Virus record (IMG/VR): IMGVR_UViG_3300028607_002149
Coordinates: 1-33,702 of that record
Length of the DNA stretch: 33,702 nucleotides
Direction: 5' to 3' (one strand)
Source of the DNA: a virus
Positions 1 to 7,613 of the stretch are shown here, piece by piece (position 1 is the first letter of the stretch; the number at the start of each line of letters is the position of its first letter). The notes beneath the pieces are model-generated. The model was given only the letters and a program-made list of their open reading frames with translations, did no database searches and was not told where the DNA came from. The position numbers and the translations under genes are program-made.

Positions 1-2
1 GA

Positions 3-527
3 CTCTTCCGCCAGGCAGAGAATTTACCGGGTGTGCGCATATTTAAGAACTCTCGCTACCATGTAAACGTAAATGTTATATTTTGTAAGGAAGTACCGGG
101 AGAGGAAGTCATCTGGCTTTCGATCAAACGCCTTGATCGTAGGCCGCTACATGATTGGCGAGATCTTCAACGGATCAAGAATGATCTATGTGGTCCCGAG
201 TGCGAAGCGGCAGAATTGTATCCGGCTGAGTCACGCTTGGTTGATACGTCGAACCAGTATCATTTATGGGTGATCAAGAGCGGGACTCGATTCCCGTTCG
301 GATATACAGACCGGCATATTATAAAAGGACACGCGCCGAGCCATCAGCCAGTTAATACCCCAGATGGAACTCGTTGGATGGGATCGCGGCAACGACCATT
401 TGAAGAAGACGCTGTACCCGAAGACGCCATCTCAATAGAGGATGAAGAAGAAAAACAGAAAGAAGAAATACTCGACAGGGTCGGCTATTTTGTGGACTCA
501 AAAGGAAAACTTTATACAAAGGAGTAG
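3..527 (+). CDS. DUF7694-like phage protein, 5' end outside window
   Basis: Small conserved phage protein of unknown function. The core contains LSIKRLDR, DWRDLQRIKN, a GPE/AAELYPAESRLVD stretch and NQYHLWV, which I recognise as the DUF7694 type often found among phage replication genes. A GTG at 33 could start a 164-residue protein, but it has no ribosome binding site. The frame is also open to the left edge, and its upstream residues (AENLPGVRIFKN) look like the usual family N-terminus, so the true start probably lies before the window. The C-terminus is a charged Glu/Lys tail. The next gene follows after 6 bases, so this is likely part of the + strand replication operon. Family assignment is from memory of conserved motifs; no activity is known to me. 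Confidence 0.75.
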   Translation, partial: LFRQAENLPGVRIFKNSRYHVNVNVIFCKEVPGEEVIWLSIKRLDRRPLHDWRDLQRIKNDLCGPECEAAELYPAESRLVDTSNQYHLWVIKSGTRFPFGYTDRHIIKGHAPSHQPVNTPDGTRWMGSRQRPFEEDAVPEDAISIEDEEEKQKEEILDRVGYFVDSKGKLYTKE

Positions 528-533
528 GAAAAG

Positions 534-932
534 GTGAACCAAAAAAATAAAGATGCGGTGGATGCCATTGTAACAAAAATTTCCTCATCAAAAAAAGGCC
601 TCTCGTACAAAGAGGTAAAAAGGATAATTGCCGCTTCTTTGGGCGTGCAAAGAATTCACGCGAGTAAGTTGGAGCCTATTTTAGAACTCGGTCTTTCGAT
701 GAACGTGTTTAGCGTAAAAGATAGCCGTTTAGTTGCTTGCAAACTTGACCACCCTAAAATATCGGGATTTTATCGCATGTCTGCGGACGCTCAAAAGTAT
801 TATGATAAAGCCGTAAAGATTAGCACCACCTACATAAATCAAGCCGAACATTACGTAGCTTATTGCGATTCTTGCACGGAGGAAGGAAAAGATCCTGTAT
901 CCCCAGAACAGTGGGTGTGCGGCGATGAATAG
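534..932 (+). CDS. Hypothetical protein, possible DNA-binding N-terminus
   Basis: Unrecognised 132-residue protein with a GTG start preceded by a purine-rich AGGAGTAGGAAAAGG segment. Residues about 5-60 are Lys-rich and look helical (SSKKGLSYKEVKRIIAASLG then LEPILELGLSMNVF), which could be a winged-helix fold; this is inference only. The C-terminal part contains SGFYRMSADAQKYYDKAV and a Cys-containing segment YCDSCTEEG. Its stop lies 8 bases inside the next gene, so the two are probably translationally coupled. Position between a DUF7694-like gene and the primase suggests an early or replication-associated role. Confidence 0.7.
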   Translation: MNQKNKDAVDAIVTKISSSKKGLSYKEVKRIIAASLGVQRIHASKLEPILELGLSMNVFSVKDSRLVACKLDHPKISGFYRMSADAQKYYDKAVKISTTYINQAEHYVAYCDSCTEEGKDPVSPEQWVCGDE

Positions 933-1254
933 AGGCAGTACAATTTCAAAGGTGATTATTGTGGGCACCTCTAAAGTTGATAAAACGATTCCAGAGAACC
1001 CAATGTTTGACGGCGCGGATTACATTCCAATCCGAGATAATGCGCGTCTTACAGGACAGATCAAGCGCATTTATTCACTCATGTCGGATGGGAAGTGGAG
1101 AACGCTACAAGAGATTGAGCAAGAGACTGGAGATCCGCAGGCATCTATATCTGCCCAACTGAGGCATCTAAGAAAGGCTCGCTTTGGTGGGCATACTGTC
1201 AAACGAGAACATTTAGGCGGGGGCCTCTACCGCTATAAACTAGGCGAAGAATGA
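925..1254 (+). CDS. Winged-helix DNA-binding phage protein
   Basis: 109-residue protein whose C-terminal two thirds (from about residue 40) reads as a winged helix-turn-helix: GQIKRIYSLMSDGKWRTLQE, then EQETGDPQASISAQLRHLRK (recognition helix), then a wing ending in GGGLYRYKLGEE. This layout is common in phage proteins next to primase or nuclease genes. The likely role is DNA binding, either transcriptional or replication-associated; the target is unknown. It starts inside the end of the previous gene, and its TGA overlaps the ATG of the primase gene (ATGA), so translation is probably coupled. Confidence 0.75.
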   Translation: MNRGSTISKVIIVGTSKVDKTIPENPMFDGADYIPIRDNARLTGQIKRIYSLMSDGKWRTLQEIEQETGDPQASISAQLRHLRKARFGGHTVKREHLGGGLYRYKLGEE

Positions 1255-2132
1255 ATTATCTATCACCTACCGACATAGCGCGAGAAGTGCTTGAGACACA
1301 CGAAACAGGCATCTCGGATTGGGTGCGCGTATCTTGCCCTTTTTGTATTACACGAATTGGAAAAGATGACCGTAGGTGTTCGTTTGGTGTGAATGGGGTG
1401 AGTGGTTTTTTTCACTGTTTTAGATGCGGCATAAAAGGGAAAATAAAAGGCGAGGAATTTGATGATTCTTTTTCTAAGCCACGAACACCCGTCGAGAAAC
1501 AAGAAATTGAAAGACCCGAAGGTTACGCGCCTTTGTGGATGGAACCTGGGCTAAATGCAGAGGCGCTTTCGGGTGCGCGTTGTTACCTCCGAGGCAGGGG
1601 GTTTGGTAGAAAAACATGGGAGGCCGCGAAGATAGGCGCGTGCTACTCAGGTTATTTTGCAAACAGAATTATTGTACCTATCCTAGAAGACTGCAAATGG
1701 TACGGTTTTGTCGCTCGCGATTGGGTAGGCGCTGCCGAGAGAAAATACTTGTATCCTCTTGGAATGAACCGAACTGAACTTCTTTGGCAAAAGTATTTAT
1801 TGTACGAAGAATCGAACGAACCCGTGATAATTGTAGAAGGCGTATTCGACGCTCTTCCATATTATGGTGCGGCTGTGGCGTGCCTAGGTAAGCCTACGCA
1901 CCGGCAAATTGAAATGATCAAACAGGCAAAAAGACCTATCGCCGTCGTTTTAGATGGCGATGCCTGGGAAGAAGGTTACGCACTCAGCCAACGGTTGAGA
2001 CTAAACGGAAATAAGGCCGGTTACGTGAAGCTGCCCGCAGGCGAAGATCCTGGGAGCGTAGATTGTGGCTGGCTGCTAGAGGAAGCGACTCAATGCGTCG
2101 TGAAGGGAGTAAGAAAAAGTGGCAAAAATTAG
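1251..2132 (+). CDS. DNA primase (CHC2 zinc finger plus TOPRIM)
   Basis: Makes RNA primers for phage DNA replication. The N-terminus holds a zinc-binding module with C29-P-F-C32 and C56-F-R-C59-G, as in CHC2/DnaG-type primases. A TOPRIM-like core follows at about residues 195-245, with the catalytic Glu in IIVEGVFDAL and the acidic metal site in VVLDGDAWEEG. At 293 residues it is a minimal primase: I see no P-loop helicase domain, so a separate helicase must come from elsewhere in the genome or the host. It overlaps the winged-helix gene by ATGA, and the next gene begins inside its 3' end. The immediate context (polymerase downstream) fits a replisome gene. Confidence 0.9.
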   Translation: MNYLSPTDIAREVLETHETGISDWVRVSCPFCITRIGKDDRRCSFGVNGVSGFFHCFRCGIKGKIKGEEFDDSFSKPRTPVEKQEIERPEGYAPLWMEPGLNAEALSGARCYLRGRGFGRKTWEAAKIGACYSGYFANRIIVPILEDCKWYGFVARDWVGAAERKYLYPLGMNRTELLWQKYLLYEESNEPVIIVEGVFDALPYYGAAVACLGKPTHRQIEMIKQAKRPIAVVLDGDAWEEGYALSQRLRLNGNKAGYVKLPAGEDPGSVDCGWLLEEATQCVVKGVRKSGKN

Positions 2133-2565
2133 GTTTGAGGGAGTTTCAGTAACGGCAAAGGTGATTGAGATTGACGACGTAGCCGACCCATCGGGATTTC
2201 TAAAGGGCTTAGGGCTGGAGAACGCAAAGGTAAATGACGGCATTAGTTACGAGACTAAGGGTCAAAAAAATCCAGCGCCGCCAGTTCCAGAAATTGATAT
2301 ACCAAAGGAAGTACCCTCGGCTGCGCAAATTGAGCAAATTGAGGAAGCTGAAAAACAAGAAATTGATAATTCAGATTTTGAAGGTGCGCGTAGGCTTCGC
2401 GATGTTGTGCAAGTGTTTATGGACCGGGGAGTTACAGACACCGATGAGATTGTGTCTCAATGTGTTGCGTTGAAGGAGTCGGTTTCGATCTTGAAACGAG
2501 TGGCCGATATTGAAGGCCGTATGCCTATTGCGGTTAGTAAGTGGCGCAAGTCCAATAGCAACTAA
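2119..2565 (+). CDS. Hypothetical acidic protein between primase and polymerase
   Basis: Unrecognised 148-residue protein with a GTG start inside the primase 3' end and a GGGAG about ten bases upstream. The N-terminal 40 residues look like a small beta-rich unit (IRFEGVSVTAKVIEIDDVAD). A Pro/Glu-rich linker spans about residues 50-80, and a helical C-terminus includes FEGARRLRDVVQVFMDRGVT and a basic end KWRKSNSN. Its stop TAA shares one base with the ATG of the polymerase gene, so it is coupled to it. A replication accessory role is plausible from position only. Confidence 0.65.
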   Translation: MAKIRFEGVSVTAKVIEIDDVADPSGFLKGLGLENAKVNDGISYETKGQKNPAPPVPEIDIPKEVPSAAQIEQIEEAEKQEIDNSDFEGARRLRDVVQVFMDRGVTDTDEIVSQCVALKESVSILKRVADIEGRMPIAVSKWRKSNSN

Positions 2566-5108
2566 TGGAATACCTCTCTTTGTACACCGAGCCTCAACTA
2601 GCAGAAGTTGAGAAGGTTACACCAATGGAGGTAGATCACGGGTGCCTTCTGTGTCCTCTTAGCGAGGCCTGTAAGAATCCGTGCATGTCACCCGAAGGAA
2701 ACGACGAAAAGGGTGGTTTGTTGATTATAGCAGATCACCCTTTCGTCGCGGACGACGCGAGGGGTAGGCCTTTTTCTAGCACGCTAGGCGCTAAACTCCG
2801 CAGGATTGTACGAGAACACTGGGATGGTCCTGTCTATCTCGACTACGCAATCAAGTGTGCCCCAAAGAGAGGTAGAAGAATAACGGATACTATCATCGCT
2901 ACGTGTCGCGGTTATCTTGCAAAGACTATTGAGGAATCGAGACCTAGCAAGATTATCCTTCTGGGCTCTATCGCTATGAAGTCTATGTTTGGCCGTAGTG
3001 CGGGAGCTTTTTCTACACGGAAATGTTTTGGCTGGCTAGAAAAAACGCATACACCAGTGTTTATGTTGATGAGTCAGCAAGTTGCGCTCAATAACCGTTT
3101 TTTAGAGAGATGGTTTGAGGAAGATCTTTCTTGGGCAATAAAACAAAAAGTCTCGGACTTACGTGAGCAAAGTAGTCGCGACGGCATTGCTAGCATGATT
3201 ACAACCAGCGACGAGGCCAAGGAAGCCGTTTCTATTCTTAGGGAGTCAGAATGGATCTGCTACGACACCGAAACAGTTGGTCTATTGTTCAACAAAGATT
3301 TTGAGATCATATCCGTTTCTGTGTCCTCCAAATATAGCGAAGACGCATTTGTTTGGTCGGGTAACTCGTTGAAAGATGAGGAAATTATATCTCCGCTTTT
3401 ACGCCTCCTAGAAGATCCGAATGTAAAGACAGTCGCGCAAAACGCTAAGTATGATTCAAACGCCATGTACTCGGCGTTCGGCATAGAAGTTCAAGGGCTT
3501 CATTTGGATACACGCCTTATCCGTAAGTTACTGGAACCAGAAAGTGTGGCAAAATTATCTGTTTTGCAAGAAGCCGTAGGCATGGGGGGAGGTAAAGAAA
3601 TTGCGGATAAACAAATTGCTTCTATTACGAGAAATATCAGAAAGGCAAAATCGGATGTTGAGCTTGCAGAAGTTGGTCCTATCGGATGGGTGAAGCCCAT
3701 AGCGGAGAAAACGTGTGCGCCGGGGGTGTACGCTTACGGCCTAATGGATCGCGTAGTCAGAGATAGGTATTGTGCGCGAGATACAGTTTCTACGGCCAGA
3801 GTTGCAGAACTGTACGAAGAAAGATTGAAGGGCACGTCAATCCAAGTTGTCTGGGATGAGATTATGTTACCGGCAGCGCGAGCGATTGAATATGTAGAAA
3901 GGTGGGGTGTTGCCGTTGACAAAAAGAAGATAGCCAACTTTTCTTTAGTCGTTACGGATCTAAAAGAAAAAGTTACGGCTAGACTGTTTGACAAAGGCAC
4001 GTTCAACCTCAACTCAACTCGCGAGCTATGCAATTATCTTTATACCGTTTATAAACTACCCATCCTATCAAAGACGGATACGGGTAGCCCTTCTACAGAC
4101 AAAGCTACGCTTGAGCTTTTATTATCAAAAAATCTAAAGACCGAACAAAAGCAATTCGTAGAAAACATGCTCGAATACCGAAAGGTATCAAAGATGCACT
4201 CCACATACGCGACTAAATTAGGAGGGTTCATACGAGATGACGGTAGAGTACACCCCTCTTTCAATCTCGTCGGCGCTAGAAGCGGGCGGATCTCCTGTAG
4301 TGATCCTAATGTGCAACAAATACCAAGGGCGGATACCGAACTAAGTTCGATGGCTAGAGATTGTTTCGTCGCGCCAAAAGGTCGCGTATTTGTTCAGCTA
4401 GATTATTCCCAGTTGGAGTTACGCATAGCCGCGATGCTTTCATTAGACAAAAATATGGGTGACGTGTTTCGCTCGGGTAGGGACTACCATATGCGAACTG
4501 CGCAAATTATATCGAAGCAAGCGTGGGGAATCTCTCCTAACAAGGTTACTAAAAATCATAGAACGATGGCTAAGTCCGTGAACTTTGGTTTGTTCTATGG
4601 AATGTCTACGGGAACCTTAGCCAAAAATATTGGGTGCAGCAAAGAGGAAGCACAGAAGATTCAAAACGCTGTGTTTGGAAGTTTCCCAGATCTAAAAAGG
4701 TGGTGTGACAACCACGTACAGGCGGCGCGTAGAGAAGGGTGTGCTTACACATATTGGAAGAACAATCGCGCTAGAGTGAGGCCTTTGTTTAGAATCGCGG
4801 ACCAGGATGACCATGTTAGAAAAACCGCAGAGAATGGATCGTTCAATACGCCCGTTCAGGGTACGGCCAGCGACTTCTGTTTAGCGTCATTGGCTAGGTG
4901 TGTTGAATGGTTAGTAAAAGAGAGGTTTCCTGCAAAACTTGTTTTGACGGTACACGATTCATTACTCTTTGAAGTAGACGAGAAACACCGAGATGAGCTT
5001 ATAGACTCTGCAAAACATTTGATGACGGACTGGGAATCAAATAATGTTCCTCTCGTTGTCGATGCTGAAATAGGGAAAACTTGGGGAAAATTAGAGGGCT
5101 TAGACTAA
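2565..5108 (+). CDS. Family A DNA polymerase with N-terminal UDG-like Fe-S domain
   Basis: Replicative polymerase of 847 residues in three parts. (1) Residues about 20-190 resemble a family 4 uracil-DNA glycosylase: the cysteines C27/C30 and C98/C114 sit where the 4Fe-4S ligands should be, with LGSIAM between. The usual GExPGxxED is replaced by ADHPFVADD (56-64) and the catalytic HPS-type motif by MSQQVALNN (169-177), so glycosylase activity looks lost. (2) A DEDDy 3'-5' exonuclease: D234xE236, N293/D297 (NAKYD), Y402xxxD406 (YCARD), apparently intact. (3) A PolA polymerase domain: motif A QLDYSQLELRI with D613, motif B RTMAKSVNFGLFYG with K670 and F674 (the Phe/Tyr site that governs ddNTP discrimination is Phe), motif C TVHDSL with H797/D798. 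UDG-PolA fusions occur in some phages; the degenerate active site is my reading. Confidence 0.95.
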   Translation: MEYLSLYTEPQLAEVEKVTPMEVDHGCLLCPLSEACKNPCMSPEGNDEKGGLLIIADHPFVADDARGRPFSSTLGAKLRRIVREHWDGPVYLDYAIKCAPKRGRRITDTIIATCRGYLAKTIEESRPSKIILLGSIAMKSMFGRSAGAFSTRKCFGWLEKTHTPVFMLMSQQVALNNRFLERWFEEDLSWAIKQKVSDLREQSSRDGIASMITTSDEAKEAVSILRESEWICYDTETVGLLFNKDFEIISVSVSSKYSEDAFVWSGNSLKDEEIISPLLRLLEDPNVKTVAQNAKYDSNAMYSAFGIEVQGLHLDTRLIRKLLEPESVAKLSVLQEAVGMGGGKEIADKQIASITRNIRKAKSDVELAEVGPIGWVKPIAEKTCAPGVYAYGLMDRVVRDRYCARDTVSTARVAELYEERLKGTSIQVVWDEIMLPAARAIEYVERWGVAVDKKKIANFSLVVTDLKEKVTARLFDKGTFNLNSTRELCNYLYTVYKLPILSKTDTGSPSTDKATLELLLSKNLKTEQKQFVENMLEYRKVSKMHSTYATKLGGFIRDDGRVHPSFNLVGARSGRISCSDPNVQQIPRADTELSSMARDCFVAPKGRVFVQLDYSQLELRIAAMLSLDKNMGDVFRSGRDYHMRTAQIISKQAWGISPNKVTKNHRTMAKSVNFGLFYGMSTGTLAKNIGCSKEEAQKIQNAVFGSFPDLKRWCDNHVQAARREGCAYTYWKNNRARVRPLFRIADQDDHVRKTAENGSFNTPVQGTASDFCLASLARCVEWLVKERFPAKLVLTVHDSLLFEVDEKHRDELIDSAKHLMTDWESNNVPLVVDAEIGKTWGKLEGLD

Positions 5109-5129
5109 AAATACCCCTCGTTTCATAAT
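5101..5129 (+). promoter_or_regulatory. Candidate sigma70-type promoter before the UvsY-like/SSB genes
   Basis: TAGACT at 5101-5106 matches TTGACA at four of six positions. It is followed after exactly 17 bases by CATAAT at 5124-5129 (five of six). It overlaps the polymerase stop codon and lies just upstream of the AAGGAG ribosome site of the next gene. The same TAG[A/T]CTAAA ... CATAATGT arrangement with identical spacing occurs at 11349-11377, which strengthens the call. No experimental support. Confidence 0.45.
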
Positions 5130-5153
5130 GTTACTGTGCAGAAGGAGAGCACA

Positions 5154-5603
5154 ATGGAAAATGATGAGTTTTTAGAGGAAGTAATCGACATAAACCCCCT
5201 GAACATCGACGAGCATTTTCGCCGGGTGCCCGCCGAACTAGCTTACTATAATCAGCAGTACGCCGACGCCTTCGAGAAATATCTAAGGTCAAAAATGTTG
5301 TGTGAACGCGCCCATGCCGAAGCATACAGAAGAATATCTCAAGAATCGGAAAGTGAAGGGAAAAGGGCTACGGTTGCTTCTCTTGAAGCCGCTGTTGAAA
5401 TGGATATGAGCTATCAAATGGCGGAAGAAGATCTCGTTGAGTCTGAGTCCGATAAACAACGGCTTAGGGGGAAAGTTGCTGTCGTGTTGGCAAAAAAAGA
5501 TATGTTGATCAGCCTAGGAGCCCATATCAGGGTAGAGATGAGCGACCCCATGATCCGCGCCCAAGTTAAGAATAATAAAGAAGCTATGGCACCGGAATAC
5601 TAG
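5154..5603 (+). CDS. Possible UvsY-like recombination mediator
   Basis: 149-residue, mostly helical, strongly charged protein. I chose ATG 5154 because AAGGAG (5142-5147) lies six bases upstream; a GTG at 5136 would place that site inside the coding region. Recognisable segments are HFRRVPAELAYYNQQYADA, then VASLEAAVEMDMSYQMAEEDL, then LAKKDMLISLGAHIRVEM. This A..E..V..D..Y..A..........KRDMLI.LGA pattern recurs in phage proteins encoded beside ssDNA-binding proteins, sometimes labelled UvsY-like. In T4, UvsY loads UvsX recombinase onto gp32-covered DNA. Here the next gene is gp32-like and a RecA/UvsX gene lies downstream, so the role fits, but the name rests on context and pattern memory. Confidence 0.6.
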   Translation: MENDEFLEEVIDINPLNIDEHFRRVPAELAYYNQQYADAFEKYLRSKMLCERAHAEAYRRISQESESEGKRATVASLEAAVEMDMSYQMAEEDLVESESDKQRLRGKVAVVLAKKDMLISLGAHIRVEMSDPMIRAQVKNNKEAMAPEY

Positions 5604-6560
5604 ATGATTTTTGGGTTTGACGAGTTTGACCCACTAATGATTATAGTGGACGAAGAGATAGACATGCTGCACTCAGACATGGAGGAGGAAAGGAGCACAC
5701 CAAAATACGAAATACGAGCTAACAAGCATAGGACACTAGAAGAAAAAGGAAAAAGGGAAATGGGAAATTTAGTAAAATACGGCGGGTTCGATTTAGGCGA
5801 ACTCGACAAACAAGACAACCAAGTAGCGGCAACAACAATGGTTGGTGCCGACTTTATGAAGTTGGTTCCTGGGAACAACAAAGTGAGGTTTATTCCTCCC
5901 GACGTTGGGGGATCTCCGTTCGTTATCGTGAACGAACACTTTATTGATACAGCAAGCGGACAGCGCGTGCGCTTTACTTGCCCACGGCTGATGGAAAAGA
6001 AACCGTGCCCAGCTTGCGCAGAGGCCGACCGACTAAAACGTACTGGCAATCCAATCGACCGGGATAAAGCGTGGGGGTTTTATCCAAAACTTCGCGTCTA
6101 CGCGAATGTTATTGATCGCGAAAACCCAGGCACACCTCGCATACTCGCTTTCGGTAAGACAATCTGGGACGGTCTAAAACGTATCCGACGCGACAAAGAT
6201 GAGGGAGGCGATTTCACTAACCCCAATGCGGACGGTTTTGATGTCATCATTACTCGCGAGGGTGCGGGCAAAAACGACACCCGATATAGTGTTCGGCCCG
6301 CTAGAACAGATAAGGCGCTAGCCGACTCATCAGATGAGATCGACGCTATTGTGAATGATCAATGGGATCTCACAAAATATTCATCCGTCCCTTCTCTGGA
6401 TGAAGTCATTTCCATGATGCAAAATGGGTATGAAAATAGAGATGCCGCACCACAAAGTAAACAAATTGCCGCGCCTCCTAGGAGCCTGCCAGCTAAGTCT
6501 GGTAGAGGAAAAGCAGAAGATCAAGTTTACGATGTAGACTCTGACGAAATACCTTACTGA
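5604..6560 (+). CDS. gp32-like zinc single-stranded DNA-binding protein
   Basis: Coats single-stranded DNA in replication and recombination. A zinc site H112-x13-C126-x8-C135-x2-C138 (CPRLMEKKPCPAC) closely parallels T4 gp32 (H-x12-C-x9-C-x2-C) and sits in an OB-fold-like region (NKVRFIPPDVGGSPFVIVNEH). The C-terminus is a Pro/Ser/Lys linker and an acidic tail ending DSDEIPY, resembling the DDDIPF tip of bacterial SSB. Start is uncertain: ATG 5604 follows the previous stop directly but has no ribosome site. ATG 5760 (residue 53, MGNLVKYGGFDLGELDK) has an AAGGA about nine bases upstream and matches how such proteins usually begin. The 52-residue upstream part is acidic then basic and may not be translated. 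Confidence 0.85.
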   Translation: MIFGFDEFDPLMIIVDEEIDMLHSDMEEERSTPKYEIRANKHRTLEEKGKREMGNLVKYGGFDLGELDKQDNQVAATTMVGADFMKLVPGNNKVRFIPPDVGGSPFVIVNEHFIDTASGQRVRFTCPRLMEKKPCPACAEADRLKRTGNPIDRDKAWGFYPKLRVYANVIDRENPGTPRILAFGKTIWDGLKRIRRDKDEGGDFTNPNADGFDVIITREGAGKNDTRYSVRPARTDKALADSSDEIDAIVNDQWDLTKYSSVPSLDEVISMMQNGYENRDAAPQSKQIAAPPRSLPAKSGRGKAEDQVYDVDSDEIPY

Positions 6561-6569
6561 TCTAAGAAT

Positions 6570-6599
6570 CCCCTTGGCTTTATTGGTTTGTCCAAGGGG
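6570..6599 (+). terminator. Stem-loop just after the SSB gene
   Basis: CCCCTTGG (6570-6577) and CCAAGGGG (6592-6599) form a perfect 8-base-pair stem with a 14-base loop, starting 10 bases after the SSB stop. There is no U-tract after it, so it is not a textbook intrinsic terminator. It may be an attenuator, an mRNA-stabilising 3' hairpin, or the first helix of the structured interval that follows. Confidence 0.4.
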
Positions 6600-6607
6600 T
6601 TAGGCAC

Positions 6608-6794
6608 AGGGCCATTTTCAGCCCTCATGGTTCTAGCGCGGGATGTAGCCGCAGCGTCAGGCGGGTGGGATGCCCGTCATTGCCAGTGGGCTTGTGTGCG
6701 CTTCGTTGTAGAGCAGTTTAAAATACACGATCCTTCGGTAGCCCAGTACGGGGTGGCGAGCGTGCCGGGTCGGTGGGATGCCGGTCGCTTTTTT
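6608..6794 (+). ncRNA. GC-rich structured leader or small RNA candidate
   Basis: This interval is visibly richer in G+C than its neighbours. It has a small hairpin AGGGC/GCCCT (6608-6612 with 6621-6625) and two copies of GGTGGGATGCCSGTC (6664-6678 and 6772-6786, one mismatch). Near the end CCGG...CCGGTCGC can pair with an upstream GCGA plus CCGG (bulged), directly followed by six T residues (6789-6794), like an imperfect terminator. A ribosome site and ATG for the next gene come right after. Alternatively this is coding: the frame is open from TTG 6588 or ATG 6627 and would place GWDAR and RWDAG in frame. I cannot decide from sequence alone. Confidence 0.25.
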
Positions 6795-6809
6795 ACGAGG
6801 GAGAAAAGA

Positions 6810-7142
6810 ATGAATTTAGAAAAAGCGTATGCGGAAGTTCGGGCGAACGGAAAGCATATCTGTAGTGTTGGATCGCCTTTAGAGTTTATCGCGCATGTAG
6901 GCCCCGAGAACCCCGTATTTGCAGCTATTTTCAGTAGGTTTACTTATTTTAGATGGGGTCCGGACACACCAATAATACTTGGGTGTGTTAACTCACAGGA
7001 CTTTAGGAATCTAAAGGGGTGCGAGAAATGGTTCACACGTATGCTACGCGATTTTTTCGGGGTGTCCTCGGAGTGGATTATTATAGACATTCCTAATCAT
7101 AACGAGTTGACCGGAGGCCCTATACAGGGCTTTGAAGACTAG
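6810..7142 (+). CDS. Hypothetical protein
   Basis: Unrecognised protein, 110 residues from ATG 6810, which has GAGGGAG (6797-6803) six bases upstream. Without that evidence the frame could start at ATG 6627 or TTG 6588 (184 residues). It contains MNLEKAYAEVRANGKHI, an aromatic-rich middle (FSRFTYFRWGPDTPIILG) and KWFTRMLRDFFGV; the end is Pro/Asn-rich. No signal peptide or membrane segment is evident. It lies between the SSB and RecA genes and starts the second part of the operon. A function cannot be named. Confidence 0.6.
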   Translation: MNLEKAYAEVRANGKHICSVGSPLEFIAHVGPENPVFAAIFSRFTYFRWGPDTPIILGCVNSQDFRNLKGCEKWFTRMLRDFFGVSSEWIIIDIPNHNELTGGPIQGFED

Positions 7143-7145
7143 AAA

Positions 7146-7358
7146 ATGAGCAAACTAGAATCACCAATAAATCCAAACGGTAAGCAAGAAATTCCAAAAC
7201 CTTCAGAGGCCATAATTGACACACCTATAAGCGGCCCTTCCGCGTGTAACTGTGATCAAGCATTGTTTCTTATTTCTATACTTGAACAGGCAAACAGAAA
7301 TAAAAAATCTAAAGAAGAACCTCGAAGAATCCAGACAAAGCGGAATCATATTGTGTGA
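7146..7358 (+). CDS. Small hypothetical protein
   Basis: 70-residue unrecognised protein starting four bases after the previous stop. The N-terminal half is Pro/Ser/Lys-rich and looks unstructured. A short helix DQALFLISILEQANRNKKSK follows, then a very basic tail (EEPRRIQTKRNHIV). A Cys pair (ACNC) precedes the helix. No ribosome site stands out, so expression would rely on coupling to the upstream gene. Function unknown. Confidence 0.5.
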   Translation: MSKLESPINPNGKQEIPKPSEAIIDTPISGPSACNCDQALFLISILEQANRNKKSKEEPRRIQTKRNHIV

Positions 7359-7412
7359 AGAAGTCGAAATGTATCGGTTCTCTTGTACGTGCGGCATTGG
7401 CAGGAGAAAATA

Positions 7413-7607
7413 ATGAAAAGAATTATTAGTGGAATCATAGTAACCGCTTTTTGTGTGTTACCTAATTGCGCAACATTTATTGCCAACAATCCTGGTATTA
7501 CGGATGCGCTAGCTAACTATAACTGCCGAAAAGGATACAGCGCGTGTACCCCTCAAATTGATCTAATATACTATGGCCCAGAGATCATCTACGTGTACGA
7601 AGACTAG
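7413..7607 (+). CDS. Small exported protein, possible lipoprotein
   Basis: 64-residue protein from ATG 7413, chosen because AGGAG lies at 7402-7406; a longer reading from GTG 7383 would bury the signal peptide. The N-terminus MKRIISGIIVTAFCVLPNC has a basic n-region and a hydrophobic core ending at a Cys. The lipobox is imperfect (LPNC), so lipidation is uncertain. The mature part has two further Cys residues (YNCRKGYSACTP) that could pair, then an aromatic and acidic end. An exported protein inside a replication operon is odd; superinfection exclusion is one possible role, purely inference. Confidence 0.5.
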   Translation: MKRIISGIIVTAFCVLPNCATFIANNPGITDALANYNCRKGYSACTPQIDLIYYGPEIIYVYED

Positions 7608-7613
7608 GCACAA

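Noticed and set aside
5604-5759. Separate small gene before the SSB core
   Set aside because: No stop separates it from the SSB frame and it has no ribosome site; it is treated as an uncertain N-terminal extension.
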